From positions 275,719 to 339,718 of the forward strand of contig UBMP01000011.1 of the NCBI GenBank assembly GCA_900466575.1: 64,000 nucleotides of DNA, written 5' to 3'. Positions 53,201 through 61,761 of this stretch are shown piece by piece; within the stretch, counting starts at the first letter, position 1; the number at the start of each line of letters is the position of its first letter. A program made the translations under genes and the position numbers. The DNA comes from Hyphomicrobiales bacterium. Lineage in GTDB: Bacteria; Pseudomonadota; Alphaproteobacteria; Rhizobiales; Rhizobiaceae. The notes under the pieces were generated by a model. That model searched no databases. It was not told where the DNA came from and was given only the letters and a program-made list of their open reading frames with translations.

Positions 53201-54444
53201 ATGTCGCACACGAAGACTGGTTCAACGCAGCCGAGCTGAAGAAGGCTATGGCCCTGCTCAACGCCGATGGCGGGGAAGGGCGGATTGCCGGCGGCGCGGT
53301 GCGCAACAGTCTTATGGGCATTGCGATTGCGGATGTGGATCTGGCCACGACGCTGAAGCCCGAAGAGGTAATGGCGCGCGCCAATGCGGCCGGCATCAAG
53401 GCCATCCCCACAGGCATCGAACACGGCACGGTGACGCTCGTCATCGACCATCGGCCCTTTGAGGTGACAACGTTACGGCGCGACGTTTCGACGGATGGGC
53501 GGCGTGCCGAAGTCGCCTTCACCGACGACTGGCAGGAGGATGCGAGCCGGCGGGATCTGACGATCAACGGGCTTTATGCGGATGCAAATGGCGAGGTCAT
53601 CGATCTGGTCGACGGTCTTGCCGATATCGAAACGCGCACGGTTCGTTTCATTGGCGATGCCGAGACACGCATCCGCGAGGATTACCTGCGCATCCTGCGC
53701 TATTTCCGTTTCTTCGCCTTTTATGGCTCGGGACGCCCGGACGCTGCGGCACTGCGCGCCATGGCGCGGGAGAAGGATGGGCTGAAGAAGCTTTCTGCCG
53801 AGCGTGTCTGGTCGGAGCTGAAGAAGCTCCTGTCTGCGGAGGATCCGGGCCGGGCTCTCCTATGGATGCGAACGGCGGGTATCCTGACGCTGATCCTTCC
53901 CGAAACCGAGAAATGGGGCATCGATGAAGTGCCGGGGCTGATCGCCGCCGAGCGTGCCTTCGGCTGGAAGCCCGATCCGCTGCTGCGGCTTGCCGCGATG
54001 GTTCCGCCGGACGTGGAGCGGCTGGCAGCAATGGCGGAGCGGTTACGCCTCTCGAAGCAGGAGGCGGCCTTCCTGGCCGAATGGGCGGCGTCGCCGAAAA
54101 TCCCGGAAAAGATCGCGGCGACCGCCTTTCGCCGGATGCTTTATCGCTCCGGTAAGGGCGGGGTCATCGTGCGCCTGAAGCTGCAACTTTCCATCGTCCG
54201 CGCAAAAGCCGAGGGTGATACGGCGCTCATGCCGGAGGTCGCACGGCTGAGTGCATTGCTGCGTGAGGCGGGAAGCTGGGGCAAACCCGTGTTCCCGCTT
54301 TCGGGAGCCGATGTGCTGGCAAAGGGTGTCTCGCCCGGTCCGCGCGTGGGCGAGCTTCTGGCAAAACTGGAAGAGGAATGGGTCGCTGGCGACTTCAATG
54401 CAGAGAAGCCGGCGCTTCTCGCCCGGCTCGACGCCTTATTGTGA
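53194..54444 (+). CDS. cca: CCA tRNA nucleotidyltransferase / poly(A) polymerase family
   Basis: A 416-residue class II nucleotidyltransferase that adds or repairs the CCA end of tRNAs. The G-G-x-V-R motif (RIAGGAVRNSLMG), the metal-binding D-x-D (AIADVDLATT), DWQEDASRRDLTINGLY and DYLRILRYFRFFAFYG are all present. Alphaproteobacteria commonly have this form. It is the third gene of the operon. Its 3-prime end overlaps the convergent diguanylate cyclase gene by nine bases. Confidence 0.96.
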   Translation: MVNVAHEDWFNAAELKKAMALLNADGGEGRIAGGAVRNSLMGIAIADVDLATTLKPEEVMARANAAGIKAIPTGIEHGTVTLVIDHRPFEVTTLRRDVSTDGRRAEVAFTDDWQEDASRRDLTINGLYADANGEVIDLVDGLADIETRTVRFIGDAETRIREDYLRILRYFRFFAFYGSGRPDAAALRAMAREKDGLKKLSAERVWSELKKLLSAEDPGRALLWMRTAGILTLILPETEKWGIDEVPGLIAAERAFGWKPDPLLRLAAMVPPDVERLAAMAERLRLSKQEAAFLAEWAASPKIPEKIAATAFRRMLYRSGKGGVIVRLKLQLSIVRAKAEGDTALMPEVARLSALLREAGSWGKPVFPLSGADVLAKGVSPGPRVGELLAKLEEEWVAGDFNAEKPALLARLDALL

Positions 54445-55704
54445 GGCTGTCTTCGGGGAGGTGTGAACGCGCGTCATGCGACGGCTGACGCGATGCTCGG
54501 CAAGGCCGATGCGCTTCTGTCCATCCTGCTCGAGCACTTTCAAAAGGCGCATGGACGGGCTGAACATGGCGACGCGGTTGCGGCCCTCTTCCTTGGCGGC
54601 ATAGAGCGCGCTATCGGCTGCGGCGACCAGATTGTCGAAGTTGAGGCCGGCCTTTTCGATCGTCGCGCCGCCGATGCTGACGGTGAGCGGGAGCGGACGG
54701 CCCTGGCTCTGGATCGCTGCATTTTCGACGTCGCGCCGTAGATCGTCCAGCAGCATATGTGCGCTTCGGTCGCGGTTTTCAGGAATGAAGACAGCGAATT
54801 CCTCGCCGCCGATGCGGCCGAACAGAACGTCGTTGGGAAGACGGTTCTTGACGGTCCGGGCGAATGCAACAAGCGCCCGGTCACCGGCCTGGTGGCCAAA
54901 CTGGTCGTTGATCGACTTGAAGTGATCGAGATCGATAACCGCAAGCACGGCATGGTCGCGGGCATCCTTGAGCGCCAGTTCCGTGCGTTGCACGAAAGCG
55001 CGGCGGTTGGCGACGCCGGTCAGCATATCGGTCTCCGACGCGATACGATGACGCTGTTCGGAACGCTCCTTGATCAGCATCAGCGCGCTCGTTGCTATGA
55101 TGATCACGTTGAGGAAGGCCTCCAGCATGAACAGTCTGAACCACAGCGAGGCCACACGCCCTCCGACAATGGGAGCGGGATGGGTGTAGGTGATGATGAT
55201 GTTGGCGCCGTGGAACAGGCCATGCAGGATGAGAAAACCGATGAGCAGCCTTGTCATGGACAGTTCGGCGTTGCCCTCTCCGGTTTTCACGGTGTAGGCG
55301 TTCAGGAGCGTCATCGCCGTCACGACTGCCGACTGCAGGATGATCGCATTGTTGGGATTTTCCCGCAACGCCGGGAACATCAGGTGCAGAAAGACAACGG
55401 CGGTTGGCAGCGCGCTAATGATGGAAGGATGGACCTTCTGTTTGCCAAAAGCGCGGAAGGCAGACCAGGAAAGGGCGAAGGAAAGGGCGTTCAGGCTCGT
55501 CGCGACAAGCACGGCACCCTGAGAACCCGCGCCCATGACGGCGACGGTGAGACCCGAGGCCGCGCCGACCGAGAAGCTCAACGCCCAGAAGCCGGCAGCA
55601 ACCTCCTTGCGGTCCTTATGCCAGATGACGGTCATCGCCATGGCGATTGCCGACATGGCGATAATGATGCAAATCATGACCGTGGGTACGCTGATAAAAT
55701 CCAT
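54436..55704 (-). CDS. Membrane diguanylate cyclase (GGDEF)
   Basis: A 422-residue protein. Residues 1-215 contain about six to seven membrane helices (VPTVMICIIIAMSAIAMAMT, HPSIISALPTAVVFLHLMF and others), forming a membrane sensor. The C-terminal GGDEF domain has the active GGEEF motif (GRIGGEEFAVFI, about residue 301) and TDMLTGVANRRAF. No R-x-x-D inhibitory site stands at the usual distance before GGEEF (the local sequence is R-L-P-N-D), so product inhibition is probably absent. The ATG at 55704 is the best start. It converges with cca. Confidence 0.92.
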   Translation of the reverse strand: MDFISVPTVMICIIIAMSAIAMAMTVIWHKDRKEVAAGFWALSFSVGAASGLTVAVMGAGSQGAVLVATSLNALSFALSWSAFRAFGKQKVHPSIISALPTAVVFLHLMFPALRENPNNAIILQSAVVTAMTLLNAYTVKTGEGNAELSMTRLLIGFLILHGLFHGANIIITYTHPAPIVGGRVASLWFRLFMLEAFLNVIIIATSALMLIKERSEQRHRIASETDMLTGVANRRAFVQRTELALKDARDHAVLAVIDLDHFKSINDQFGHQAGDRALVAFARTVKNRLPNDVLFGRIGGEEFAVFIPENRDRSAHMLLDDLRRDVENAAIQSQGRPLPLTVSIGGATIEKAGLNFDNLVAAADSALYAAKEEGRNRVAMFSPSMRLLKVLEQDGQKRIGLAEHRVSRRMTRVHTSPKTASQ

Positions 55705-55803
55705 GGCTTGTCTCCAAGGCCTCAACCTATGAGGACAAGCTTAAACAAACGGCTAACGGCACCAGCCGTGACCACGAAATATATAAAATTTTACGGGTGA
55801 AAA

Positions 55804-55989
55804 TCAGGCAGCGCGATCTTCCTCGCGGATGCGAGCTTTGATGTTGTCCACCATGTTTTCGCGGATGATCGTCTCGCCATGGGCCTGACGCATATGTTCC
55901 ACCGCACGGCGGACGACTTCTGATTCCTCATCGGCGCGCGTATGCCACTGGCATCCAGGGACGAGCGTAGCGCATTCAAACAATCGCAT
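55804..55989 (-). CDS. DUF1059 small protein
   Basis: A 61-residue DUF1059 protein: MRLFECATLVPGCQWHTRAD with the family cysteines (C-x6-C), followed by a helix HMRQAHGETIIRENMVDNIK that holds a conserved H. It may bind a metal, but the function is unknown. It lies 69 bases after hemF on the same strand and may be cotranscribed. The ATG at 55989 gives the usual family length. Confidence 0.85.
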   Translation of the reverse strand: MRLFECATLVPGCQWHTRADEESEVVRRAVEHMRQAHGETIIRENMVDNIKARIREEDRAA

Positions 55990-56058
55990 GATCCTTCTCC
56001 CGTTGTTTCGCTCGCGTCCAAACCCGGTGAGGCCCGCGAAGTTCCCGGAAGCTGCCAA

Positions 56059-56973
56059 TCAGGGCCAGCGCACCATGGGGGGCAGAGAGGAGAGGATCGA
56101 TTCGACGTTGCCGCCGGTTTTCAGGCCGAAGATCGTCCCGCGATCATAAAGCAGGTTGAATTCGACATAGCGGCCGCGACGGATCAGCTGTTCCTCGCGG
56201 TCCTGCTCGGTCCAGGGCGTGTTGAAGTTCGTCTCCACGATCTTCGGATAGACCATGGCGAAGGTTCGCCCGACATCACGGGTGAAGGCGAAATCGGCTT
56301 CCCAGCCGCCCTTGTCGTCCGGCGAATGCAGCCAGTCATAGAAGATGCCACCGATGCCACGCGGCTCGTTGCGATGCTTGAGATAGAAATAGTCGTCGCA
56401 CCAGGCCTTGTATTTCTCGTAATCCGCGACCGCCTCGTTGTGGCGGCAGGCGAGCTCCATCGCGCGGTGGAAGAGCTTGGTGTCGGGATCGTACTGCGTG
56501 CGCCGCCGGTCGAGCACGGGCGTGAGATCCGCACCGCCACCGAACCAGTGCGAGGTCGTCACCACCATCCGGGTGTTCATGTGCACGGTCGGGACGTTCG
56601 GGTTGACGGGGTGGGCGATTAGCGAAATGCCCGAGGCCCAGAAGCGCGGGTCTTCCTCGGCGCCAGGAATGGTCGAGCGGAATTCGGGCGAGAACTCACC
56701 GTGGACGGTGGAGGTGTGAACGCCGACCTTCTCGAAGACGCGGCCCGTCATCATCGACATGCGCCCGCCGCCGCCGCGGCCTTCTTCGCGATGCCAGTCC
56801 TTGGCGGTGAAGCGGCCGGGCTCTCGATCGGAGAGGGGGCCGGTCAGCTTGTCTTCCAGACCTTCGAAGACCTGGCAGATCTGGTCGCGCAGGCTTTCGA
56901 ACCACTGTCGAGCCGCACCCTTTCGGGCCTCGATATCGGGCGGCAGGCCCTTCGGTAAGCTCGGTCTCTGCAT
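56059..56973 (-). CDS. hemF: Oxygen-dependent coproporphyrinogen III oxidase
   Basis: A 304-residue HemF, which turns coproporphyrinogen III into protoporphyrinogen IX using O2. The family signature is present: [33 protein letters not shown] with the His ligand, [12 protein letters not shown], and the C-terminal [20 protein letters not shown]. Length is normal. It is divergent from a small conserved gene. Use of HemF shows aerobic heme synthesis; an oxygen-independent HemN would be elsewhere. Confidence 0.97.
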   Translation of the reverse strand: MQRPSLPKGLPPDIEARKGAARQWFESLRDQICQVFEGLEDKLTGPLSDREPGRFTAKDWHREEGRGGGGRMSMMTGRVFEKVGVHTSTVHGEFSPEFRSTIPGAEEDPRFWASGISLIAHPVNPNVPTVHMNTRMVVTTSHWFGGGADLTPVLDRRRTQYDPDTKLFHRAMELACRHNEAVADYEKYKAWCDDYFYLKHRNEPRGIGGIFYDWLHSPDDKGGWEADFAFTRDVGRTFAMVYPKIVETNFNTPWTEQDREEQLIRRGRYVEFNLLYDRGTIFGLKTGGNVESILSSLPPMVRWP

Positions 56974-57133
56974 TCAGGCTATTCCGATTCCGATCAATGT
57001 CTTGCGCGCGCTCCCTTGAGCTTTGAGTCATCTAACAGCAGCGCGCCGCCGCATCCAGTCCATCCAATTGACTCTCCCCCGGGAATTGCCCATCTTGAGG
57101 CCATATATCGCAGTTTCTGGAAGGCGAGGCAGC

Positions 57134-57394
57134 ATGGCGCGGGTTCCCGGGCCTCCTCCCATGAACGGGCTGAGGCGCAAGATTGCAGAAGGCCGGCAGA
57201 CCAGGGCCGGCGCAGGCGAAGGTCGCTTCGTGCGAGAGACCTTTATGCTGCCGCGTGAGGATGCGCGGGCGAAGGCGCGGGAATGGTTCGACAATTTCCC
57301 GAAGGCGGCCTACTGGACCGAAGTCGAGAGCTGGCGTCAGCTTCCCGATGGCGCCATCGAGTTTACGATGCGGCGCCTGCCATCCGCCGATTGA
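57134..57394 (+). CDS. Small basic hypothetical protein
   Basis: An 86-residue product I do not recognise. It is rich in Arg, with MARVPGPPPMNGLRRKIAEG at the start and a folded-looking C-terminus (ARAKAREWFDNFPKAAYWTE, SWRQLPDGAIEFTMRRLPSA). Codon use looks normal for the region and an AGGCGAGGC stands just before ATG 57134, so I think it is real; a further upstream start is less likely. Its 3-prime end overlaps the convergent reductase gene by 32 bases. Confidence 0.65.
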   Translation: MARVPGPPPMNGLRRKIAEGRQTRAGAGEGRFVRETFMLPREDARAKAREWFDNFPKAAYWTEVESWRQLPDGAIEFTMRRLPSAD

Positions 57395-58394
57395 TCAGTT
57401 CGGCGATTTCGCCCGCCGTCCATGTTCGCCGTTGGCCGCATTCGGCCTGTTTCACCAGTTTGACCATGGTTTCATTCGCCGGGCAGGGGACGCCGTGGCG
57501 GCGTCCATGTTCGGCCACCGTGCCGTTGAGGAAATCGATCTCGGTCCGCCGGCCGGCCGCGAAATCGTCGGCCATCGATGAGCGGGCATCGCGGGCGATC
57601 TTTTGCAGCTTCAGGCCGGTGCTGTTGAAGAACCAGTCCGGCGTGGACAGGAAGAAGGGAATCAAGCGCGGCGGCAGTGGCCCAAGTTTTGCCGGCTCGA
57701 TCTCCTCGGCGCTCATCACCTCCAGGCACTCGTTTTGCAGCGTGGCGAGAAGCCTGCGCCAGGCGCAGTCGGAAAGCTGATCATAGAGGGTCAGGCCCGA
57801 AAGCGCGTTGAGCGGATTGTTGAGATTGAGCAGCAGCTTGCTCCATTTCACCGCCCGCATGTCGTCAACGAATTCGACCGCAGACGCTGTTGTGCTGAGG
57901 GGCGCCAGGGCTGCTTCGAGCGTGGCATTGCGGCCGACGATGATGTTGCCGGCGCTGGTCTTGCGAACGCGGGTCGGGGACGGACGAACGACATTATAAG
58001 CCACCATGCCTTCGACGATCGTCATTTCCGGCAGCAACGCCTGCAGGCGCAAGCCGTTGTCGACACCGTTCTGCAGCGAGAGCACGATGGCGCCCGGCCG
58101 CGCATGTGCCGCAATCTCGGCTGCGGCCTCACGGTCGTCGGTCGCCTTGACGCAGAGGGCGATGATATCGGCATCGGCGAGCGCATCCCGCGCGTCGGAA
58201 AAGACCAGATCCTTCGGTTCGAACGCATGGCTCCTGCCGTCGGCTTCGACACAGGCGCCTTCGTCATGTGCCGCCTGAACCACCTTCGGACGGCCGATGA
58301 AGCGGATGTCGAGCCCGGCGGCAAGCCAGGTCAGGCCGACATGGCAGCCGATCGAGCCTGCACCGAAGATGACGATCCGCGGCCGCTCGTTCAT
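57363..58394 (-). CDS. 2-dehydropantoate 2-reductase family protein
   Basis: A 343-residue ApbA/PanE-type NADP-dependent reductase. The nucleotide fold (IVIFGAGSIGCHVGLTWLAA), NGVDNG (LSLQNGVDNGLRLQ), and the catalytic lysine motif (MRAVKWSKLLLNLNNPLNAL) are present. PanE makes pantoate for pantothenate and CoA. It overlaps the upstream MFS gene by four bases, an unusual context for the biosynthetic enzyme, so a paralogue with another 2-oxo acid substrate is possible. Confidence 0.9.
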   Translation of the reverse strand: MNERPRIVIFGAGSIGCHVGLTWLAAGLDIRFIGRPKVVQAAHDEGACVEADGRSHAFEPKDLVFSDARDALADADIIALCVKATDDREAAAEIAAHARPGAIVLSLQNGVDNGLRLQALLPEMTIVEGMVAYNVVRPSPTRVRKTSAGNIIVGRNATLEAALAPLSTTASAVEFVDDMRAVKWSKLLLNLNNPLNALSGLTLYDQLSDCAWRRLLATLQNECLEVMSAEEIEPAKLGPLPPRLIPFFLSTPDWFFNSTGLKLQKIARDARSSMADDFAAGRRTEIDFLNGTVAEHGRRHGVPCPANETMVKLVKQAECGQRRTWTAGEIAELINRRMAGAAS

Positions 58395-59620
58395 GACGCC
58401 CTGCCTGTTCTGGCGGCCAACGGTCCGTTGGCCAATTCGGCAAGCGCGATCGGCAGCGTCAGCAGGAAGCCGGCGATGGCGATCGCCAGCCAGCCGAAGT
58501 GGGCATAAAGCACCGGCCCGAGTGCGGAGGTGATCGACCCGGCGATAAACATGGCCGTGATATAGGCGGAGTTGATCCGGCCGCGCTCCGCCTCCGACAG
58601 GGCATAGATGATACGCTGGCCGATGACCTGGTTCGACTGGACGCAGGCATCGAAAAGGGCCGCGGCGATCATGAGCGTGACGATCGCGCCGGCCTGGACG
58701 AGGTAGTCGGTCAGGGCGAGGATGATGGCTGCGCCGAGGCCGGCGGCAATCGTTGCCGCGCGCGACAGGCCACGATCCGCGAGGCGGCCCGCGAGGGGGG
58801 CGGCCAGGGCGCCGCCGGCCCCTGCCAGTGCGAAGAGGGCGATCTCCTGCTGATCATATCCGAAGTGGTCGGCGAGCATCAGCGGAACAGTCGTCCAAAA
58901 GGCCGTGAACATGCCGAAGAGCGACATCTGGTAGGCCATGCGGCGGCGGAGTACGCCGTAACGGGCCACAGTCGCGGCCGTTGACCAGAGTGTTTTCAGA
59001 TAGCTTTGCTTCGATGTCGGCATGCGGGTGGGCAGAAGCGCGCGCAGCAGCAGGCCGATCAGCAATGTGATTGCGGCCGCCGTGAAGAAGACGCCGCGCC
59101 AGCCGACGACGCTGGCAAGGAAGCTCGAGAAGGGGCGGGCGAGCATGATGCCGGTGATCAGCCCGGCCATAACCGTGCCGATGACGCCACCACGCCGCTT
59201 ATCCGAGGCCATGCCGGCGATCATCGGCACCAGGATCTGTGCGCCCACGCAGGCTGCTCCGGCAATCGCGGCGGAGGCGAGGAATGCCACCTCATTGCCG
59301 GATATGGCGATGGCCCCCAGCGCCAGGGCGGTCACCACGAGACTTGCCGTTACCAACATGCGATTTTCGTAGCGGTCTGCGAGCGGGACGATCAGGGCCA
59401 GGCCCAGGCCGTAGCCGATCTGCATGGCGGTGACGACGAGGCCAGCCGCTTGCCGCGAGAGGCCGATGTCGCGGCTGATCGGGTCGATGAGCGGCTGCGC
59501 GTAATAGATGGTGGCGACCAGAACGCCGGAACCGATGGCGGCAAGCCAGACCATGAGCGCGGTCGGCTCGGGCGTGGCATCGGGACGGACTTCAGACATT
59601 GCGGCACTCGCTGACGGCAT
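58391..59620 (-). CDS. MFS transporter coupled to the reductase gene
   Basis: A 409-residue permease with about 12 helices, resembling drug/H+ antiporter and YgaY-like MFS proteins. The first half shows YYAQPLIDPISRDIGLSRQA and the A-motif region VPLADRYENRMLVTASL; the second half GRLADRGLSRAATIAAGLGA. The ATG at 59620 opens a short polar leader; ATG 59599 is a second option. Its stop overlaps the reductase start (ATGA). Substrate unknown. Confidence 0.88.
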   Translation of the reverse strand: MPSASAAMSEVRPDATPEPTALMVWLAAIGSGVLVATIYYAQPLIDPISRDIGLSRQAAGLVVTAMQIGYGLGLALIVPLADRYENRMLVTASLVVTALALGAIAISGNEVAFLASAAIAGAACVGAQILVPMIAGMASDKRRGGVIGTVMAGLITGIMLARPFSSFLASVVGWRGVFFTAAAITLLIGLLLRALLPTRMPTSKQSYLKTLWSTAATVARYGVLRRRMAYQMSLFGMFTAFWTTVPLMLADHFGYDQQEIALFALAGAGGALAAPLAGRLADRGLSRAATIAAGLGAAIILALTDYLVQAGAIVTLMIAAALFDACVQSNQVIGQRIIYALSEAERGRINSAYITAMFIAGSITSALGPVLYAHFGWLAIAIAGFLLTLPIALAELANGPLAARTGRAS

Positions 59621-59905
59621 GGTGGGAGCGTCGACGCGTGTCGCGGCCGGCTTGCTCCGAAGGCGGATCGGATGACGGGAACCTTGGCAGTCGCGGGCGC
59701 TGGGGCTCCGCGAAGCAGCAGCATCTTAGACCGGAAAAGCGCGCCGGAACAACCGTTCCCATGAGGTGAATTCACTCAATTGCAATCCTTCAAGGAAACG
59801 TGATGTCAACACGTGCCTGCTAATATGATGATCGAAGAGGTGTGCAAAGGCGCAGCTTCGGAACGCAATTCGGCACGGAATTGCCTGACGACACGGGAGA
59901 CGGCG
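59621..59905. other. Noncoding region upstream of the flagellin-like gene
   Basis: This 285-base gap holds the divergent promoters of the MFS and flagellin-like genes. I see no sigma-28-like consensus that I would defend and no repeat. The open frame that extends upstream of 59906 has no flagellin resemblance. Confidence 0.45.
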
Positions 59906-60856
59906 ATGGCCGGGGTCTCATATAATGGCAGCGCGGCGGGCGCTCTGGCGCTGCTGACCGGATCGACGCAGGCGCTGGAAGACCAGCAGCGGGTCATGGC
60001 GAGCGGCCGCAAGGTCGATCAGGCCTCGGACAATGCCGCCTACTGGTCGATCTCCAAGGCGATGAAGTCGACGGGCATGTCGATGACGGCCGCAGCGGAT
60101 GCCTCCGAACTGGGCGCTGCGACGGCGGACGCCGCCAGCCTCGGCATGAACAAGGCGACCGAACTCGTCCAGGACATCCAGACCAAACTGATCCTGGCCA
60201 AGGCCAAGGGCGCGGACAAGAGCGCGCTGAACAATGAAATCACCCAACTCAAGGAACAGCTTGGCACGGTCATGAAGTCGGCCGGCTTCTCCGGGCAGAA
60301 CTGGCTGTCGAGCGGTCCGGCAAAGCCCGGCACGACATCGCTTGTTGCCTCCATCTCCACCAACAAGGATGGGGTGACGGTCGTCAACGGCCTCGACTTC
60401 GACACGTCCAAGGTCAATCTCGCCTCCACCGGCAATGCGGCGGACGGCCTCCTGACGAAAGATTATGCAGTTACCAACAAGGGTGGCGGCAGCTACAATT
60501 ATCATCTCCTTAACGTCGGCTCGGCGACGCCTGCGAGCGGCAGCGAGATTGCGCTGACAAACGCGACAAGCGATGATGAGATCAATGGCATGATTTCGGC
60601 GGTCGGCGGCATGCTGAACAACATGTGGGCCGGTGCTTCCGAGCTCGGCTCCGTCTCCGGCCACCTTCAGGGCACGTCTGCCGTGATGCAGCGCCTGCAG
60701 GACACGCTCGACATTGCGACGGGTCGGCTGGTGGATGCCAACATGTCGAAGGTTGCCGCCAACATGGCCGCGGCCAAGGCGGCCGCACAGTTCAGCATGA
60801 TCGGCCTCAACATTGCCAACCAGCAGGGCGGCAATTCCTTCGCATTGTTCCGATAA
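59906..60856 (+). CDS. Orphan flagellin-like protein
   Basis: A 316-residue flagellin homologue. The N-terminal D0/D1 helix region is recognisable (TGSTQALEDQQRVMASGRKV, DQASDNAAYWSISKAMKSTG) and the C-terminal helix matches flagellin ends (GRLVDANMSKVAANMAAAKA, MIGLNIANQQGGNSFALFR). The first residues, MAGVSYNGSAAGALALLTG, differ from the common rhizobial opening (MTSILTN-AAA type), and the central domain is short. GGGAGA precedes ATG 59906. No flagellar genes are adjacent, so it is an orphan copy; it may be a minor filament subunit. It abuts the trmL stop with no gap. Confidence 0.88.
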   Translation: MAGVSYNGSAAGALALLTGSTQALEDQQRVMASGRKVDQASDNAAYWSISKAMKSTGMSMTAAADASELGAATADAASLGMNKATELVQDIQTKLILAKAKGADKSALNNEITQLKEQLGTVMKSAGFSGQNWLSSGPAKPGTTSLVASISTNKDGVTVVNGLDFDTSKVNLASTGNAADGLLTKDYAVTNKGGGSYNYHLLNVGSATPASGSEIALTNATSDDEINGMISAVGGMLNNMWAGASELGSVSGHLQGTSAVMQRLQDTLDIATGRLVDANMSKVAANMAAAKAAAQFSMIGLNIANQQGGNSFALFR

Positions 60857-61330
60857 CTAGGGCAGGGGCGCAAACCCGCCCGTCTGCCGCAGCGCTTCCC
60901 CCGCAATCATTGCCGCCGAAAGCGCGACATTGATGGACCGCTGGCCCGATGCCATCGGGATGAGGATGCGCGCGTCTGCACTCTGATGGACATGATCCGG
61001 CACGCCGGCGCTCTCACGACCGAAGAGCAGGATATCGTCGGGCCTGAAGTCGAAATCGACATAGGAAACCGCTGCCTTCGTGCTCGCCAGAACGACACGG
61101 CGGCCGCTTGTCTTGCGCCACGTCTCGAAGGCTTCGAAGTTGATATGCCGGGTCATCGTCACCGAGGCGATATAGTCCATGCCGGCGCGTTTCAGGTTCT
61201 TGTCGGACAGCACGAAACCGGCCGGCTCGATGATATCGACCGTCAGCCCCATGCAGGCGGCAAAGCGCAGGATCGTGCCGGTATTGCCAGGAATGTCGGG
61301 CTGGTAGAGGGCGATTTTCAGGTCGGGCAT
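60857..61330 (-). CDS. trmL: tRNA (cytidine(34)-2-prime-O)-methyltransferase
   Basis: A 157-residue SPOUT methyltransferase that modifies the wobble base of leucine tRNAs. The family motifs are clear: QPDIPGNTGTILRFAACMG, DILLFGRESAGVPDHVH, and the trefoil-knot part RSINVALSAAMIAGEALRQT. I chose ATG 61330, where the family sequence starts. It converges with the flagellin-like gene without any intergenic base. Confidence 0.95.
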   Translation of the reverse strand: MPDLKIALYQPDIPGNTGTILRFAACMGLTVDIIEPAGFVLSDKNLKRAGMDYIASVTMTRHINFEAFETWRKTSGRRVVLASTKAAVSYVDFDFRPDDILLFGRESAGVPDHVHQSADARILIPMASGQRSINVALSAAMIAGEALRQTGGFAPLP

Positions 61331-61432
61331 GGACTGGGACTTCTTCGAATTCTGATTCAACGGCTTCAGGACCAGATTCCATTAGGCCCGGCAGGGTGTT
61401 GAATACAAATGCTTTTGGAGAGTTGCTTTCAT

Positions 61433-61456
61433 ATCTGTGGCGGTGCTGCCACAGAT
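61433..61456 (+). promoter_or_regulatory. Strong hairpin at the head of the ABC exporter leader
   Basis: ATCTGTGGC (61433-61441) and GCCACAGAT (61448-61456) pair perfectly around six bases. It is the first of several hairpins in the region between trmL and the ABC exporter. It could be part of a regulatory leader or terminate a short upstream RNA. Confidence 0.6.
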
Positions 61457-61497
61457 TGTCAGCAATGCCTTCTATTCATCTTTCGGGGTGGTCAAGC

Positions 61498-61535
61498 GGG
61501 TTGAACGCAGCTATGTTCGTCACCACTTTCAACCC
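61498..61535 (+). promoter_or_regulatory. Second stem in the exporter leader
   Basis: GGGTTGAA (61498-61505) pairs with TTCAACCC (61528-61535), closing a 22-base loop. It ends five bases before the strong Shine-Dalgarno of the leader ORF, so it may affect ribosome access there. Confidence 0.5.
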
Positions 61536-61539
61536 GATC

Positions 61540-61589
61540 AAGGAGGAGGCATTGATGGATCACATTCCGGTCTGGCGCATTCGCCTCCT
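61540..61589 (+). promoter_or_regulatory. Shine-Dalgarno of the leader ORF and its sequestering stem
   Basis: AAGGAGGAGG at 61540-61549 is nearly a perfect anti-16S match. AGGAGGC (61544-61550) can pair with GCCTCCT (61583-61589), which would hide the SD and put the start codon in the loop. Two RNA states, open and closed, are therefore possible. Confidence 0.5.
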
Positions 61590-61623
61590 TGTCCATATCT
61601 GGGCCGACATCCGGCTGTCCTGA
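61555..61623 (+). CDS. Candidate 22-residue leader peptide
   Basis: A 22-codon ORF starting at ATG 61555 and ending with TGA 61621-61623, 138 bases before the ABC exporter gene. The peptide begins MDHIPVWRIRLL and ends HIWADIRLS; it has two Trp, two His, four Ile and three Arg and is basic. The Shine-Dalgarno is the strongest in this window. It lies between hairpins that could respond to ribosome position, as in attenuators and drug-inducible leaders. I recognise no known family. That it is translated is inference. Confidence 0.45.
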   Translation: MDHIPVWRIRLLVHIWADIRLS

Positions 61624-61661
61624 CGGGTTTTTGAATTTCCAATCCCATTGCGGAAACTCAC

Positions 61662-61742
61662 GTTCGGACCTTTGCGCCGAACCTGACCTGTCATCGTCCG
61701 GATTCCCTGTTTCAATACGTTGCCCGCATCTGACGTCGGGCA
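61662..61742 (+). promoter_or_regulatory. Two hairpins between the leader ORF and the ABC exporter
   Basis: GTTCGG (61662-61667) pairs with CCGAAC (61677-61682), and TGCCCG (61721-61726) pairs with CGGGCA (61737-61742). The second ends six bases before the AGGAGA that serves the exporter ATG at 61762, so it could influence translation. There is no T-run that would make it a classical terminator. Confidence 0.45.
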
Positions 61743-61761
61743 TTCATAGGAGAGAACCGCC

